Notes: generated from the letters alone by a model not told the origin. 64,000 nucleotides of DNA from Phocoenobacter uteri (GCF_900454895.1 NZ_UGTA01000001.1:62001-126000); one strand, 5' to 3'; positions 27,698 through 37,320 are shown, counted from the stretch's first letter. A program made the numbers and translations.

Positions 27698-28171
27698 TTA
27701 TTTATACCAAATTTTATTTATATAAAGGGTAACTTTCCCTGAGGGAGTCTCTACACTCACTTCATCGTCCACCTGCTTACCAATCAAGGCTCTTGCAACA
27801 GGGGAATCTACTGAAATCCAGTGTTTTGCTGGATCAAACTCATCGCAACCGACAATACGATATTGATTTATATCACCTTGCTCATTTTCAAGCTCAATCC
27901 ACGCTCCAAAAAAGACTTTTCCCTCTTGGGCAGGGGAATAATCTACAATTTTTAAAACGTCCAAACGTTTTGTGAGAAATCGTACTCGACGATCAATTTC
28001 TCGTAGGCGACGCTTACCGTAAATATATTCTGCATTTTCACTGCGATCCCCTAATGCAGCAGCATCGGATACCGCTTGAGTTACTTGGGGACGTTCTATT
28101 TTCCACAAAAATTTTAGCTCTTGATCTAAGGCGTGCCAGCCTTCACGAGTAATATAATGCGATTTTGCCAT
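27698..28171 (-). CDS. greB: transcription elongation factor GreB
   Basis: 157-residue Gre factor. The N-terminal coiled coil with the acidic tip (SDAAALGDRSENAEYIYGKR, Asp and Glu that reach the polymerase active site) and the FKBP-like C-terminal domain are recognisable. It stimulates transcript cleavage in backtracked RNA polymerase. The YIYGKR(R)LREIDRR pattern favours GreB over GreA. Its ATG directly abuts the stop of the upstream lipoprotein gene. Confidence 0.95.
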   Translation of the reverse strand: MAKSHYITREGWHALDQELKFLWKIERPQVTQAVSDAAALGDRSENAEYIYGKRRLREIDRRVRFLTKRLDVLKIVDYSPAQEGKVFFGAWIELENEQGDINQYRIVGCDEFDPAKHWISVDSPVARALIGKQVDDEVSVETPSGKVTLYINKIWYK

Positions 28172-28762
28172 TTATAAATAGCCTTCCTCAAATTTAGTTT
28201 TTGGTTGCTGTTTTGAATCTTCTTGTTGTGGTTGTTCAGTTGATTCTTCAAGTTTTTCCATAAATTGTCCAAATTTGTCGATTTGTTTTTTTAATGGTTC
28301 AGTAACTTTATTGATATCAATACCATTGATTTTATCAGCAAGTTGTTCCGTTGCTTTATTGACATCAATCTGATTGATCGTATCCGCTAATTGCTCAGTG
28401 ACTTGTTCCATTTTCGTTCCCATCACATCTGCTAATTTATTTGCAGCGTTAAGCGTTGCTTGTTTTGCGTCTTCTACTTTTTGGTCATACTCTTTTTCTT
28501 TATTATTCGTTTCGGATTCACTTGGTTTTTCAGGTAAAGCAGATGACGATTGAGGCAGAGAGGTCACTTCCTCGTTTTTTGCAAATTCTTGATCAGAATT
28601 AACCGATTGTTTTTCAAGTATTATTTGTGACTTTTTCTGAGTTTGTTCTGCATTTGCTTGTTCTATTTTAGGCTGTTCAGTTTTTGTGATTTTTTGTTCT
28701 TCATTGCAAGCTGTTACAGCGATAACAGTAGAAAGTAGCAATGTGAGTGAATATTTATTCAT
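28172..28762 (-). CDS. putative lipoprotein with helical repeats
   Basis: I do not recognise a family. It has 196 residues. The signal peptide ends in a lipobox-like AVTAC with Cys19, so an outer- or inner-membrane lipoprotein is likely. The mature part is very polar (K, E, Q). Residues 122-153 are two tandem 16-residue units of the form TEQLADxINxIDxNKx, with the start of a third (TEPL). The protein is probably helical and extended. It sits directly upstream of greB with no gap. A ribosome site (AGGATAC) precedes the ATG. Confidence 0.75.
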   Translation of the reverse strand: MNKYSLTLLLSTVIAVTACNEEQKITKTEQPKIEQANAEQTQKKSQIILEKQSVNSDQEFAKNEEVTSLPQSSSALPEKPSESETNNKEKEYDQKVEDAKQATLNAANKLADVMGTKMEQVTEQLADTINQIDVNKATEQLADKINGIDINKVTEPLKKQIDKFGQFMEKLEESTEQPQQEDSKQQPKTKFEEGYL

Positions 28763-28850
28763 TGTAGTATCCTGTTATAACAAATTTTGTTGGGGTGATG
28801 AGTAAACACAATGCTTATTTCCATTTTCTCCTACAAAATGTGATATCATT

Positions 28851-29723
28851 TTATAATATTTCAGCCGTATTATATAAATTTTTTGCATTTAGTAATAATG
28901 CGATGGCTGTCAGATCGCCGAAGTTTACCACAAATTTTGCCTGTGCTTGTACTTTTGGTTTTGCGTGTAAGGCAATGCCTAGATTGGCGGTATTTAACAT
29001 AGGTAAATCATTTGCACCATCACCAACAGCAACCCATTGATTTTGTGGAATGTTAAACTGTTCGGCTAAATTTTTTAAGGTATCAGCTTTGCATTGTGCA
29101 TCAACAACATTGCCTAGCACTTGCCCTGTGAGTTTGCCATTTTTTATTTCTAATTGGTTTGATGTAGCAGAGTCTAACTGATATTTTTCTTTTAAGTAGT
29201 CAGCAAAATAGTCAAATCCCCCAGATGCGATGGCAATTTTCCAATTCGTTTGTTTTAAGGTGGCAACCATTGTTTCAAAACCGTCCATAAGCGGTAAGTT
29301 TTTGCGTACTTTTTGCAAAATTTTTTCGGATGCATTTTCTAAGGTTGCGACTCTTTGGCGTAAGCTTTGTTCAAAATCTAATTCGCCACGCATTGCACTG
29401 GCTGTGATTGAGGAAACTAATTCCCCTGTGCCTGCTAATTTTGCAATTTCATCAATACATTCAATTTTTATTGCGGTGGAATCCATATCCATTACTAATA
29501 GACCTTGCTGATCTAAATTCGCTGTAATCTCTAAACTGCTGATATCACATTCAAATTGTGCGGCAAGTTGCTTTAATGAAGCGGTCATATTTGTGTTAAA
29601 AAATGCAATTTTATAACCAAGATAATCCTGCTGTTTTAATGCTTTTAAACCAGATTGTTGCTCAAATTGTGTGAGTTTTTCATCAGTAAGGGTTGTTGAA
29701 TATAAAAAAATAGTGGTTTGCAT
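28851..29723 (-). CDS. serB: phosphoserine phosphatase
   Basis: 290 residues from the preferred start (MQTTIFLYSTT, after AAGGAATTTT). The open frame continues 60 bases upstream. HAD-superfamily phosphatase: the nucleophile motif is MDMDSTAIKIECIDEIA, followed by the Ser motif in IASGGFDYFADYL and VGDGANDLPML for metal binding. It performs the last step of serine synthesis. The N-terminal about 80 residues form the usual small regulatory domain. An uptake signal lies in the coding region near 29284-29320. Confidence 0.95.
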   Translation of the reverse strand: MQTTIFLYSTTLTDEKLTQFEQQSGLKALKQQDYLGYKIAFFNTNMTASLKQLAAQFECDISSLEITANLDQQGLLVMDMDSTAIKIECIDEIAKLAGTGELVSSITASAMRGELDFEQSLRQRVATLENASEKILQKVRKNLPLMDGFETMVATLKQTNWKIAIASGGFDYFADYLKEKYQLDSATSNQLEIKNGKLTGQVLGNVVDAQCKADTLKNLAEQFNIPQNQWVAVGDGANDLPMLNTANLGIALHAKPKVQAQAKFVVNFGDLTAIALLLNAKNLYNTAEIL

Positions 29724-29843
29724 AAAATTCCTTATGGTATGTAAATTTTTATTTACTATAACTTTGTAGGGAAGCATTAGCAAACTTGTTTGCGTATTGC
29801 TTCCATTGTTTGGTTCGGCACTTTTACTATACTTATTAGCTTA

Positions 29844-29880
29844 CAATAGCGGTCATTTTTTCTTGAAAATTTGCAAATAA
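29844..29880 (+). repeat. uptake signal sequence (Apl type, imperfect)
   Basis: CAATAGCGGTC then a T-rich block and GAAAATTTGCAAATAA: the core has one change (TAGCGGT). It lies upstream of artP. Confidence 0.65.
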
Positions 29881-29931
29881 AATAGCATTTTTTTCTTTAT
29901 TGCGCCAAAAACAAAAAAAGTTTAAAAATAG

Positions 29932-29970
29932 CTTGCATAATTATTCAATAAATTCTAATATCTATTCATA
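29932..29970 (+). promoter_or_regulatory. paired ARG boxes (ArgR operator) before artP
   Basis: Two 18-bp boxes separated by exactly three bases, as in classical ArgR operators. Box 1 (29932-29949) reads TTGCATAATTATTCA, one mismatch to TGAATwwwwATTCA. Box 2 (29953-29970) keeps AAT....ATTCA. The site lies 31 bases before the artP start, consistent with arginine repression of the importer. Confidence 0.72.
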
Positions 29971-30001
29971 AGTTAATTATTTAGAAACAGGATTTTATTT
30001 C

Positions 30002-30730
30002 GTGGCAATTCAAATCAGCAATGTCAATTTTTTTTACGGCTCAAATCAAGCCTTATTTGACATCAATTTAAATATTGAAAAAGGGGATACGGTTGTACTT
30101 TTAGGGCCAAGTGGTGCGGGAAAAAGTACCTTAATTCGTACCCTGAATTTACTTGAAATGCCAAAATCTGGCACACTAAAAATCGCAGATCATCAATTTG
30201 ATCTTAGCAATAAAATTGATAATAAGCAGATTGCATTGTTGCGTAAAGAAGTAGGAATGGTGTTTCAGCAATACCATTTATGGCCACATTTGAGTGTAAT
30301 GCAAAATTTAATTGAAGCACCAATGAAAGTGTTGGGGCTATCAAAATTAGAAGCAACTGCTAGAGCAGAAGGTTTACTCGCTCGTTTGCGTATTGAAGCA
30401 CTCGCAGAGCGTTTTCCATTACAGCTTTCAGGTGGTCAGCAACAACGTGTGGCGATTGCAAGAGCTTTGATGATGCAACCTGAAGTATTGTTATTTGATG
30501 AGCCAACAGCAGCATTAGATCCTGAAATTACCGCACAAGTAATGGATATTATTAAGGAATTAAAAGATACAGGAATAACCCAAGTGATCGTAACCCACGA
30601 GGTTTCTTTTGCAAAACAAGTTGCAACAAAAGTTGTTTATATGGAGCAAGGGAAAGTGGTTGAATTTGGGGATTCTCGTTGTTTTGATAAGCCTCAAACC
30701 GAAGCATTTGCAGCTTATCTTTCTCACTAA
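30002..30730 (+). CDS. artP: arginine ABC transporter ATP-binding protein ArtP
   Basis: 242-residue polar amino-acid ABC ATPase, start codon GTG. Walker A is GPSGAGKST, the signature LSGGQQQRVAIARAL, and Walker B LLFDEPTAALDPE. The N-terminal FYGSNQALFDI and C-terminal KPQTEAFAAYLSH closely follow E. coli ArtP. First gene of artPIQM, under the ARG boxes. Confidence 0.95.
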   Translation: MAIQISNVNFFYGSNQALFDINLNIEKGDTVVLLGPSGAGKSTLIRTLNLLEMPKSGTLKIADHQFDLSNKIDNKQIALLRKEVGMVFQQYHLWPHLSVMQNLIEAPMKVLGLSKLEATARAEGLLARLRIEALAERFPLQLSGGQQQRVAIARALMMQPEVLLFDEPTAALDPEITAQVMDIIKELKDTGITQVIVTHEVSFAKQVATKVVYMEQGKVVEFGDSRCFDKPQTEAFAAYLSH

Positions 30731-30752
30731 AACTAGAAATAAGGACACAACA

Positions 30753-31478
30753 ATGAAAAAATTATTATTAACAGCACTATTTGCAACCACAGCATTATCA
30801 GTAGCGGCAAAAGAAACGATCACTTTCTCTATGGAAGCAACATATGCTCCTTTTGAAAGTACTACAGACAAAGGCGAAATCGTTGGATTCGATGTTGATT
30901 TAGCGAATGCTCTTTGTGAACAGCTTGATGCAACCTGTGAATTTAAAAACACAGCCTTTGATAGCTTAATTCCAAGTTTAAAATTCAAAAAATTTGATGC
31001 AATTATTTCTGCAATGGATATTACAGACAAGCGTCAAAAACAAGTGTCATTCACGCAACCTTATCTTGAAAATTCAGCAAGTTTCTTAGCATTAAAAGAT
31101 AAAGATATGCCGAAAGAAGCGAAAGTGATTGGTGTGCAGAATGGTTCGACTTATCAAGAATATTTAATGAAGAAAATGCCACAATATCAATTAAAATCGT
31201 ATCCTTCATTACAAAATGCAATCTTAGATCTTAAAAATGGACGTATTGATATGATCTTTGGTGATACACCTGTGTTAGCAGAATGGTTACCAACTGAAAC
31301 ATCGGTTACCTTTGTTGGTGAGAAAGTAAAAGATAAAGATTTCTTCGGTATTGGTTACGGTATTGCGGTAAATAAATCGAATAAAGAATTATTAGAAAAA
31401 TTAAATACTGCATTAAAAACTGTGAAGGAAAACGGTACATTGGATAAAATTTATCAAACTTGGATGACGAAAAAATAA
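30753..31478 (+). CDS. artI: arginine ABC transporter periplasmic binding protein
   Basis: 241 residues from ATG 30753 (MKKLLLTALFATTALS, signal peptide cleaved near VAAKE). The open frame begins earlier inside artP, but this start has AAGGACAC upstream and the signal peptide at the N-terminus. It is a family 3 solute-binding protein with TYAPFES, GEIVGFDVDLANALC and FDSLIPSLKFKKFDAI. It delivers arginine to ArtQM. Only one binding protein is present (E. coli has ArtI and ArtJ). Confidence 0.93.
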   Translation: MKKLLLTALFATTALSVAAKETITFSMEATYAPFESTTDKGEIVGFDVDLANALCEQLDATCEFKNTAFDSLIPSLKFKKFDAIISAMDITDKRQKQVSFTQPYLENSASFLALKDKDMPKEAKVIGVQNGSTYQEYLMKKMPQYQLKSYPSLQNAILDLKNGRIDMIFGDTPVLAEWLPTETSVTFVGEKVKDKDFFGIGYGIAVNKSNKELLEKLNTALKTVKENGTLDKIYQTWMTKK

Positions 31479-32149
31479 TGTCAGTAGATATTTTAAACTC
31501 TTTTGCCTCAGCAACGTTGGTTACGCTAACTCTTGCTGTGGCAAGTCTTGGAATAGGCTTAATTCTTGCCGTTTTATTCGTTGTGCTTGAAATGAGTAAA
31601 ATTGCAATGATTCGTCATAGTGCAAATGTTTTAGTCACACTATTGCGTGGTTTACCTGAAATTTTGGTAGTTTTTCTGATTTATTTTGGTTTAACACAAC
31701 TTTTTTTCTTAATTACAGATGAATTCGTGGAATTTAGTGCCTTTTGGTGTGGTGCAGTTGCATTAGGGATTATTTTTGCTGCTTATGCGTCTCAATCATT
31801 GCGTGGTGCGATTAAAGCAATTCCACTTGGGCAGTGGGAGTCTGGTGTAGCATTAGGGTTTAGCCGTCCACAAACTTTTATAAAAATTATAATGCCACAA
31901 GTATGGCGACACGCTTTACCTGGATTAGGCAATCAATGGTTAGTATTATTAAAAGATACGGCGTTGGTTTCTTTAATTGGAGTTGTTGATTTAATGCGTC
32001 AATCAGATTTAATAAATGCATCAACCCATAAACCTTTTACTTGGTATGGTATTTCTGCGTTAGTGTATCTGATGATTACATTGATTAGCCAATTTTTTAT
32101 TAAAAAATTAGAAACTCGTTTTACTCGCTTTGAAAGAGGAAATAACTGA
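31478..32149 (+). CDS. artQ: arginine ABC transporter permease ArtQ
   Basis: 223 residues, about five membrane helices, with the permease motif AYASQSLRGAIKAIPLGQWES. The ATG overlaps the artI stop (TAATG junction), so this start is preferred over one 18 bases upstream in the same frame. Partner of ArtM. Confidence 0.93.
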   Translation: MSVDILNSFASATLVTLTLAVASLGIGLILAVLFVVLEMSKIAMIRHSANVLVTLLRGLPEILVVFLIYFGLTQLFFLITDEFVEFSAFWCGAVALGIIFAAYASQSLRGAIKAIPLGQWESGVALGFSRPQTFIKIIMPQVWRHALPGLGNQWLVLLKDTALVSLIGVVDLMRQSDLINASTHKPFTWYGISALVYLMITLISQFFIKKLETRFTRFERGNN

Positions 32150-32832
32150 TGTTGTGGGACTATTTTATTACTATTTCACAAGGAATTAGCACCAGTTTAC
32201 AGCTGACGGTTATTTCGTTGATTATCGCTTTTATTCTTGCTGTCGGGCTAACTTTTTTGCTTTCAATGGAAAATCGAGTAATCAAAGCGTTCGTTAATAT
32301 GTTTATTACTGCTTTCACAGGAACGCCATTGCTGATTCAGTTTTTCTTAATTTATAGTGGACCTGGACAATTTCAATGGCTAATTGATAGCCCACTTTGG
32401 TATTTCTTTTCACAAGCGTGGTTTTGTGCGATTTTAGCTTTAGCATTAAATAGTGCGGCTTATTCTACATTACTATTTCACGGTGCGGTAAAAGCGATTC
32501 CACAAGGGCAATGGGAAACGTGTGCTGCTTTAGGTTTAAGTCGTTTTCAAACATTGAAAATTCTGATTCCTTATGCGTTAAAACGTTCAATACCTTCATA
32601 TAGCAATGAGATTATTTTGGTATTTAAAGGCACTTCACTGGCTTCAACCATCGCTATTATGGATATTATGGGCTACGCTCGTCAGCTATATGGAATGGAA
32701 TATGATGCGTTAGCGATTTATGGAATGGCTGGAGCAATTTACCTAATTATAACAGGGATAATGACACTCTTATTACGTCGATTAGAAGGATATATTCTTG
32801 CTTTTGAACGCGTGGGAGCAGAAAAGTCTTAA
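32149..32832 (+). CDS. artM: arginine ABC transporter permease ArtM
   Basis: 227 residues, about five helices, with the EAA-type loop beginning YSTLLFHGAVKAIPQGQWET. It overlaps the artQ stop by one base (TGATG). It is the last gene of the operon and is followed by a strong terminator. Confidence 0.93.
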   Translation: MLWDYFITISQGISTSLQLTVISLIIAFILAVGLTFLLSMENRVIKAFVNMFITAFTGTPLLIQFFLIYSGPGQFQWLIDSPLWYFFSQAWFCAILALALNSAAYSTLLFHGAVKAIPQGQWETCAALGLSRFQTLKILIPYALKRSIPSYSNEIILVFKGTSLASTIAIMDIMGYARQLYGMEYDALAIYGMAGAIYLIITGIMTLLLRRLEGYILAFERVGAEKS

Positions 32833-32860
32833 TTGATATAATATTTCCAATTATGATTTG

Positions 32861-32890
32861 AGAGGCTAATGCAAATTAGCCTCTTTTTTT
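32861..32890 (+). terminator. terminator after artPIQM
   Basis: Perfect 10-bp stem AGAGGCTAAT / ATTAGCCTCT, loop GCAA, then a run of T. Confidence 0.95.
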
Positions 32891-32992
32891 GTTTTTTTAA
32901 TTTTTTGTAAAATATAGATTTTTATTCCATTCTTCTTTACAATGGTCAGATCAATTTTAACTTTTAAAATTTTATCTCTACGGGAAAACACA

Positions 32993-35800
32993 ATGACTGA
33001 TTATAAAAATACTTTAAATTTGCCTGAAACAGGCTTTCCAATGCGTGGCAACCTTGCTAAGCGTGAACCTGAAATGTTAAAAAATTGGTATGACAAAGGT
33101 TTATACCAAAAAATTCGCGAGTCAGCGAAAGGTAAAAAAAGCTTTATTTTGCACGATGGCCCTCCTTATGCGAACGGTAATATCCATATCGGACACGCCG
33201 TAAATAAAATTTTAAAAGATATGATTATTAAATCAAAAACCGCATTAGGTTTTGATTCGCCTTATATTCCGGGTTGGGATTGTCACGGCTTACCGATTGA
33301 ATTAAAAGTAGAAGGTTTAGTTGGCAAACCAAATCAAAAAATTTCTGCGGCAGAATTCCGTGCAGAATGTCGTAAATATGCAGCTGAACAAGTTGAAGGT
33401 CAGAAAAAAGACTTTATTCGTTTAGGTGTGTTAGGGGATTGGGATAATCCTTATTTAACAATGAATTTTGACACCGAAGCCAATATTATTCGTGCATTCG
33501 GAAAAATGGTGGCAAATGGTCACTTATACAAAGGTTCAAAACCGGTTCACTGGTGTTTAGATTGTGGTTCATCATTAGCAGAAGCAGAAGTTGAATATGA
33601 AGATAAAACATCGCCATCAATTTATGTGCGTTTCAGTGCGGTAAACGAACAAGAAATCGAACAAAAATTTAATGCGAAAGGTGAAGGAAAAATCTCAGCG
33701 GTTATCTGGACAACAACCCCTTGGACAATGCCATCTAACCGTGCGATTGCATTAAGTGCAGAGTTAGAATATCAATTGGTACAATTTGGCGATGAGCGTG
33801 TAATTTTAGCGGCTGAATTAGTTGAAGAAGTCGCAAAAGAAGTTGGTGTTGAAGAGTATCAAGTACTAGGTTCAGCAAAAGGTAAAGAGTTAGAATTATT
33901 ACGCTTTAATCACCCATTCTATGCTTTTGATGTGCCATTTATTTTAGGCGATCACGTTACTACTGACGGCGGTACGGGTTTAGTGCATACAGCACCAGAT
34001 CACGGTCAAGACGACTATACGATTGCACGTCAATATAACATTGAAATGGCAGGCTTAGTGGGTAATGACGGTAAATTTATCCCTAGCACTGAATTTTTTG
34101 CAGGCTTAGGCGTATTTGAATCAAACGGTGCAGTTTTAGAAAAATTAGAAGAAACCGGTGCATTGATGAAAATGAAAAAAATTCGTCATAGCTACCCACA
34201 TTGTTGGAGACACAAAACCCCAATTATTTTCCGTGCAACACCACAATGGTTCGTAGGAATGGAAACACAGGACTTGCGTAAATTAGCCTTAGGTGAAATT
34301 AAAAATGTGCGTTGGATTCCTGATTGGGGGCAAGCTCGTATCGAAAAAATGGTTGAAAACCGTCCTGACTGGTGTATCTCTCGTCAGCGTACTTGGGGCG
34401 TGCCAGTTACTTTATTTATTCACAATGAAACCGAAGAATTACACCCACGTACAGTTGAGTTAATTGAAGAAGTGGCAAAACGTGTTGAAAAAGACGGGAT
34501 TCAAGCGTGGTGGGATTTAGATCCAAAAGAATTATTAGGCGAAGACGATGCTCAAAACTATCGTGCGGTAAAAGATACCTTAGATGTGTGGTTTGACTCA
34601 GGATCAACTTATGCGTCTGTGGTACAAAATCGTGCTGAATTTAATGGTAACGAGATTGATCTTTATTTAGAAGGCTCGGATCAACATCGTGGTTGGTTTA
34701 TGTCATCGTTAATGCTTTCTTGCTCAACAGACAATAAAGCACCGTACAAACAAGTCTTAACGCACGGTTTCACGGTGGATGGTCAAGGACGTAAAATGTC
34801 TAAATCCATCGGAAATATCGTGACACCACAAGAAGTAATGGATAAATTTGGTGGCGATATTTTACGTTTATGGGTAGCCTCAACAGACTACACTGGCGAA
34901 ATGACGGTTTCTGATGAAATCTTAAAACGTTCAGCGGATGCTTATCGCCGTATTCGTAACACTTCACGTTTCTTATTAGCAAACTTAAACGGCTTTGATC
35001 CAAAAACTGATTGTGTGAAACCAGAAGAGATGATCAGCCTTGACCGTTGGGCAGTAAGCTGTGCATTAGAAGCACAAAAAGAGATCATTGAAGCTTATGA
35101 TAATTATCAATTCCACACCGTTGTACAACGTTTAATGCGTTTCTGTTCAATTGAAATGGGATCATTCTATTTAGATATTATCAAAGACCGTCAATATACA
35201 ACCAAAGCGGACAGTATCGCACGTCGTAGCTGTCAAACAGCGTTATGGCACATTTCAGAAGCATTGGTTCGTTGGATTGCGCCAATTCTTTCATTCACTG
35301 CGGACGAAATTTGGAATTGTTTACCTGAAATGGATCGTGCAGAATTCGTGTTTACCGAAGAATTCTACACAGGTTTATTTGGCTTAGATTCAAGTGAGAA
35401 ATTGGATAACGCTTACTGGCAACAAGTGTTGGCGGTGCGTACCGAAGTAAACCGTGTATTAGAGCAAGCACGTAAAGATAAAGTGATTGGTGGTGCGTTA
35501 GAGGCGAAAGTTACCCTTTATGTAAATGATGAAATTGGTGCGACATTAGAGAAATTAAGTGATGAATTACGTTTTGTTCTGATTACTTCTCAGGCAATCG
35601 TGAAACCACTTGCAGACGCTGATGTCCAAGTAGGCGAGTTAGACGGTTTAGCCGTGAAAGTTGAACACGCTGAAGGCGAAAAATGTCCACGTTGCTGGCA
35701 CTTCTCAACGGATATCGGTTCACACGCACAACACAGTTCAATCTGTGGTCGTTGTGTAGAAAATGTTGCTGGTGCAGGCGAACAACGTCATTTCGCATAA
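32993..35800 (+). CDS. ileS: isoleucyl-tRNA synthetase
   Basis: 935 residues from ATG 32993 (MTDYKNTLNLPETGFPMRG), matching the bacterial N-terminus; the open frame has a further 51 bases upstream. Class I synthetase: HIGH motif in PYANGNIHIGHAVNK, a long CP1 editing domain with TTTPWTMPSNRA, KMSKS in GRKMSKSIGN, and a C-terminal zinc finger CPRCWHF...CGRC. It charges tRNA-Ile. The lspA gene that follows ileS in enterics is not here. Confidence 0.97.
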   Translation: MTDYKNTLNLPETGFPMRGNLAKREPEMLKNWYDKGLYQKIRESAKGKKSFILHDGPPYANGNIHIGHAVNKILKDMIIKSKTALGFDSPYIPGWDCHGLPIELKVEGLVGKPNQKISAAEFRAECRKYAAEQVEGQKKDFIRLGVLGDWDNPYLTMNFDTEANIIRAFGKMVANGHLYKGSKPVHWCLDCGSSLAEAEVEYEDKTSPSIYVRFSAVNEQEIEQKFNAKGEGKISAVIWTTTPWTMPSNRAIALSAELEYQLVQFGDERVILAAELVEEVAKEVGVEEYQVLGSAKGKELELLRFNHPFYAFDVPFILGDHVTTDGGTGLVHTAPDHGQDDYTIARQYNIEMAGLVGNDGKFIPSTEFFAGLGVFESNGAVLEKLEETGALMKMKKIRHSYPHCWRHKTPIIFRATPQWFVGMETQDLRKLALGEIKNVRWIPDWGQARIEKMVENRPDWCISRQRTWGVPVTLFIHNETEELHPRTVELIEEVAKRVEKDGIQAWWDLDPKELLGEDDAQNYRAVKDTLDVWFDSGSTYASVVQNRAEFNGNEIDLYLEGSDQHRGWFMSSLMLSCSTDNKAPYKQVLTHGFTVDGQGRKMSKSIGNIVTPQEVMDKFGGDILRLWVASTDYTGEMTVSDEILKRSADAYRRIRNTSRFLLANLNGFDPKTDCVKPEEMISLDRWAVSCALEAQKEIIEAYDNYQFHTVVQRLMRFCSIEMGSFYLDIIKDRQYTTKADSIARRSCQTALWHISEALVRWIAPILSFTADEIWNCLPEMDRAEFVFTEEFYTGLFGLDSSEKLDNAYWQQVLAVRTEVNRVLEQARKDKVIGGALEAKVTLYVNDEIGATLEKLSDELRFVLITSQAIVKPLADADVQVGELDGLAVKVEHAEGEKCPRCWHFSTDIGSHAQHSSICGRCVENVAGAGEQRHFA

Positions 35801-35823
35801 TAAAAAGCGATAGTTATTGTAAA

Positions 35824-35845
35824 GGCAGGGTACGCCCTGTCTTTA
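35824..35845 (+). terminator. terminator after ileS
   Basis: Stem GGCAGGG / CCCTGTC (one G-U pair), loop TACG, followed by a short T-rich tail (TTTAT). Confidence 0.75.
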
Positions 35846-35863
35846 TCTATTTTTAATTTTATT

Positions 35864-35897
35864 ACAAGCGGTTAAATTTGATCAAAAATTTGCAAAT
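35864..35897 (+). repeat. uptake signal sequence, near full consensus
   Basis: ACAAGCGGTTAAATTTGATC then AAAAATTTGCAAAT: the best match in the window to the Apl-type consensus (ACAAGCGGTCAAATTT...TTTGCAAA). It lies in the ileS-pssA gap and overlaps a spurious upstream extension of the pssA frame. Confidence 0.92.
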
Positions 35898-35922
35898 ATA
35901 TAATGATTTATTGGAGAGAAAA

Positions 35923-37290
35923 ATGCTTACGTCATTGAAAATAAACAAGGCAAGATCTCACGTAAACAGTTTAGATTACATACCTACAAATGCTGAAAAT
36001 ATTGAGTTTCTGTTAGAAACACCTCAATTTAAAACGCATATTCTAAATTTGATTCATCAAGCGAAGGAGCGAATTTATATTACCGCACTTTACTGGGAAA
36101 AAGATGAAGCAGGTCAAGAGATTTTAGACGCACTTTATCAAGCAAAAGTAGCTCGTCCTGAACTTGATATTAAAGTTCTAGTAGATTGGCACAGAGCACA
36201 GCGTGGGCGTATTGGCGAGAAAGAGGCAGGAAATAATGCCGATTGGTATTATGAAACGCGTCGCAAATATGGCTTTGATAAAGAGAGTGGCATTCCTTTT
36301 TATGGTGTACCAATCAATGGGCGTGAGATTTTTGGGGTATTACATTTAAAAGGTTTTGTGTTTGATGACACCTTGCTTTACAGTGGTGCGAGTATCAACA
36401 ATGTTTATTTACAGCAATTTGATCGCTATCGTTGTGACCGTTATCATCAAATTAAAAATCAGACTTTAACGAATGCGATCGTTGATTTTACCAATCAGCA
36501 AATTCTTTCACATTCAGCGGTTAATCGCTTAGATGTGGCGGAGCGTGTCACAACTGCTGAAATTCGTTCGCAAATTAAAGCCTTCCGTAAACATTTAAGC
36601 CAGCAAAGCTACGCATTTAATGGAACGGCTCAACAAGATGAGCTTGGTTTGTCGCTATTGGTTGGGCTGAAACGCAGAAAAAATCAGTTAAATAAAACCA
36701 TTGAGGCACTGTTCTGCTTAGTGGAAGAAAAACTGACAATTTGCACCCCTTATTTTAATTTTCCTATTACATTACGAAATCGTATTGCGTGGTTATTGAA
36801 AGCAGGAAAACAGATTGAGATTATTGTGGGTGATAAAACAGCCAATGATTTTTATACTAAACCAGAAGAAAAATTCAGTTTAGCCTCTGCGTTACCTTAT
36901 CTTTATGAAAAGAATTTGCGTGCGTTTTGTAAACGTCATCAACGTTATATTGATAATGGACAGCTGATTGTACGTTTATGGAAAGACTATGAAAACACGT
37001 ACCATTTAAAAGGTGTGTGGATTGATCATCAATATTTATTATTAACAGGTAATAACTTAAACCCTAGAGCGTGGCGATTAGATGCTGAAAATGCGGTGTT
37101 GGTTTCTGATCCAAACGCACAATTAAAAGAAAAAGCAGAACAAGAGTTAAACAAAATTCGAGAGCATACTCAAATATTAAAACAACACACAGATTTAGAA
37201 ATTGATCAGGATTATCCTCAAGATGTCCGTAAAGTGTTAAAAAGATTTGGTCGTGTGAAATTAGATAAAGTAATTAAATTATTACTTTAA
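35923..37290 (+). CDS. pssA: CDP-diacylglycerol-serine O-phosphatidyltransferase
   Basis: 455 residues from ATG 35923 (MLTSLKINKARS), preferred because of the TTGGAGAGAAAA ribosome site; E. coli PssA has about 451. It is a phospholipase D-superfamily enzyme with two HKD-type motifs, HLKGFVFDDTLLYSGASINN and HLKGVWIDHQYLLLTGNNLN. It makes phosphatidylserine, the precursor of phosphatidylethanolamine, and is peripheral on the inner membrane. Confidence 0.95.
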   Translation: MLTSLKINKARSHVNSLDYIPTNAENIEFLLETPQFKTHILNLIHQAKERIYITALYWEKDEAGQEILDALYQAKVARPELDIKVLVDWHRAQRGRIGEKEAGNNADWYYETRRKYGFDKESGIPFYGVPINGREIFGVLHLKGFVFDDTLLYSGASINNVYLQQFDRYRCDRYHQIKNQTLTNAIVDFTNQQILSHSAVNRLDVAERVTTAEIRSQIKAFRKHLSQQSYAFNGTAQQDELGLSLLVGLKRRKNQLNKTIEALFCLVEEKLTICTPYFNFPITLRNRIAWLLKAGKQIEIIVGDKTANDFYTKPEEKFSLASALPYLYEKNLRAFCKRHQRYIDNGQLIVRLWKDYENTYHLKGVWIDHQYLLLTGNNLNPRAWRLDAENAVLVSDPNAQLKEKAEQELNKIREHTQILKQHTDLEIDQDYPQDVRKVLKRFGRVKLDKVIKLLL

Positions 37291-37320
37291 GCGGTCAAAT
37301 TAGGTAAAAAATTTACAAAT
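37289..37320 (+). repeat. uptake signal sequence overlapping the yfhL start
   Basis: AAGCGGTCAAATT then GTAAAAAATTTACAAAT. It starts at the pssA stop and ends on the first bases of the yfhL ATG, taking the place where a ribosome site would be. Confidence 0.8.

Noticed and set aside
35878..35922. Longer pssA start within the uptake signal
   Set aside because: The extension encodes the uptake signal itself; the ATG at 35923 has a good GGAGAG ribosome site and gives the normal family length.
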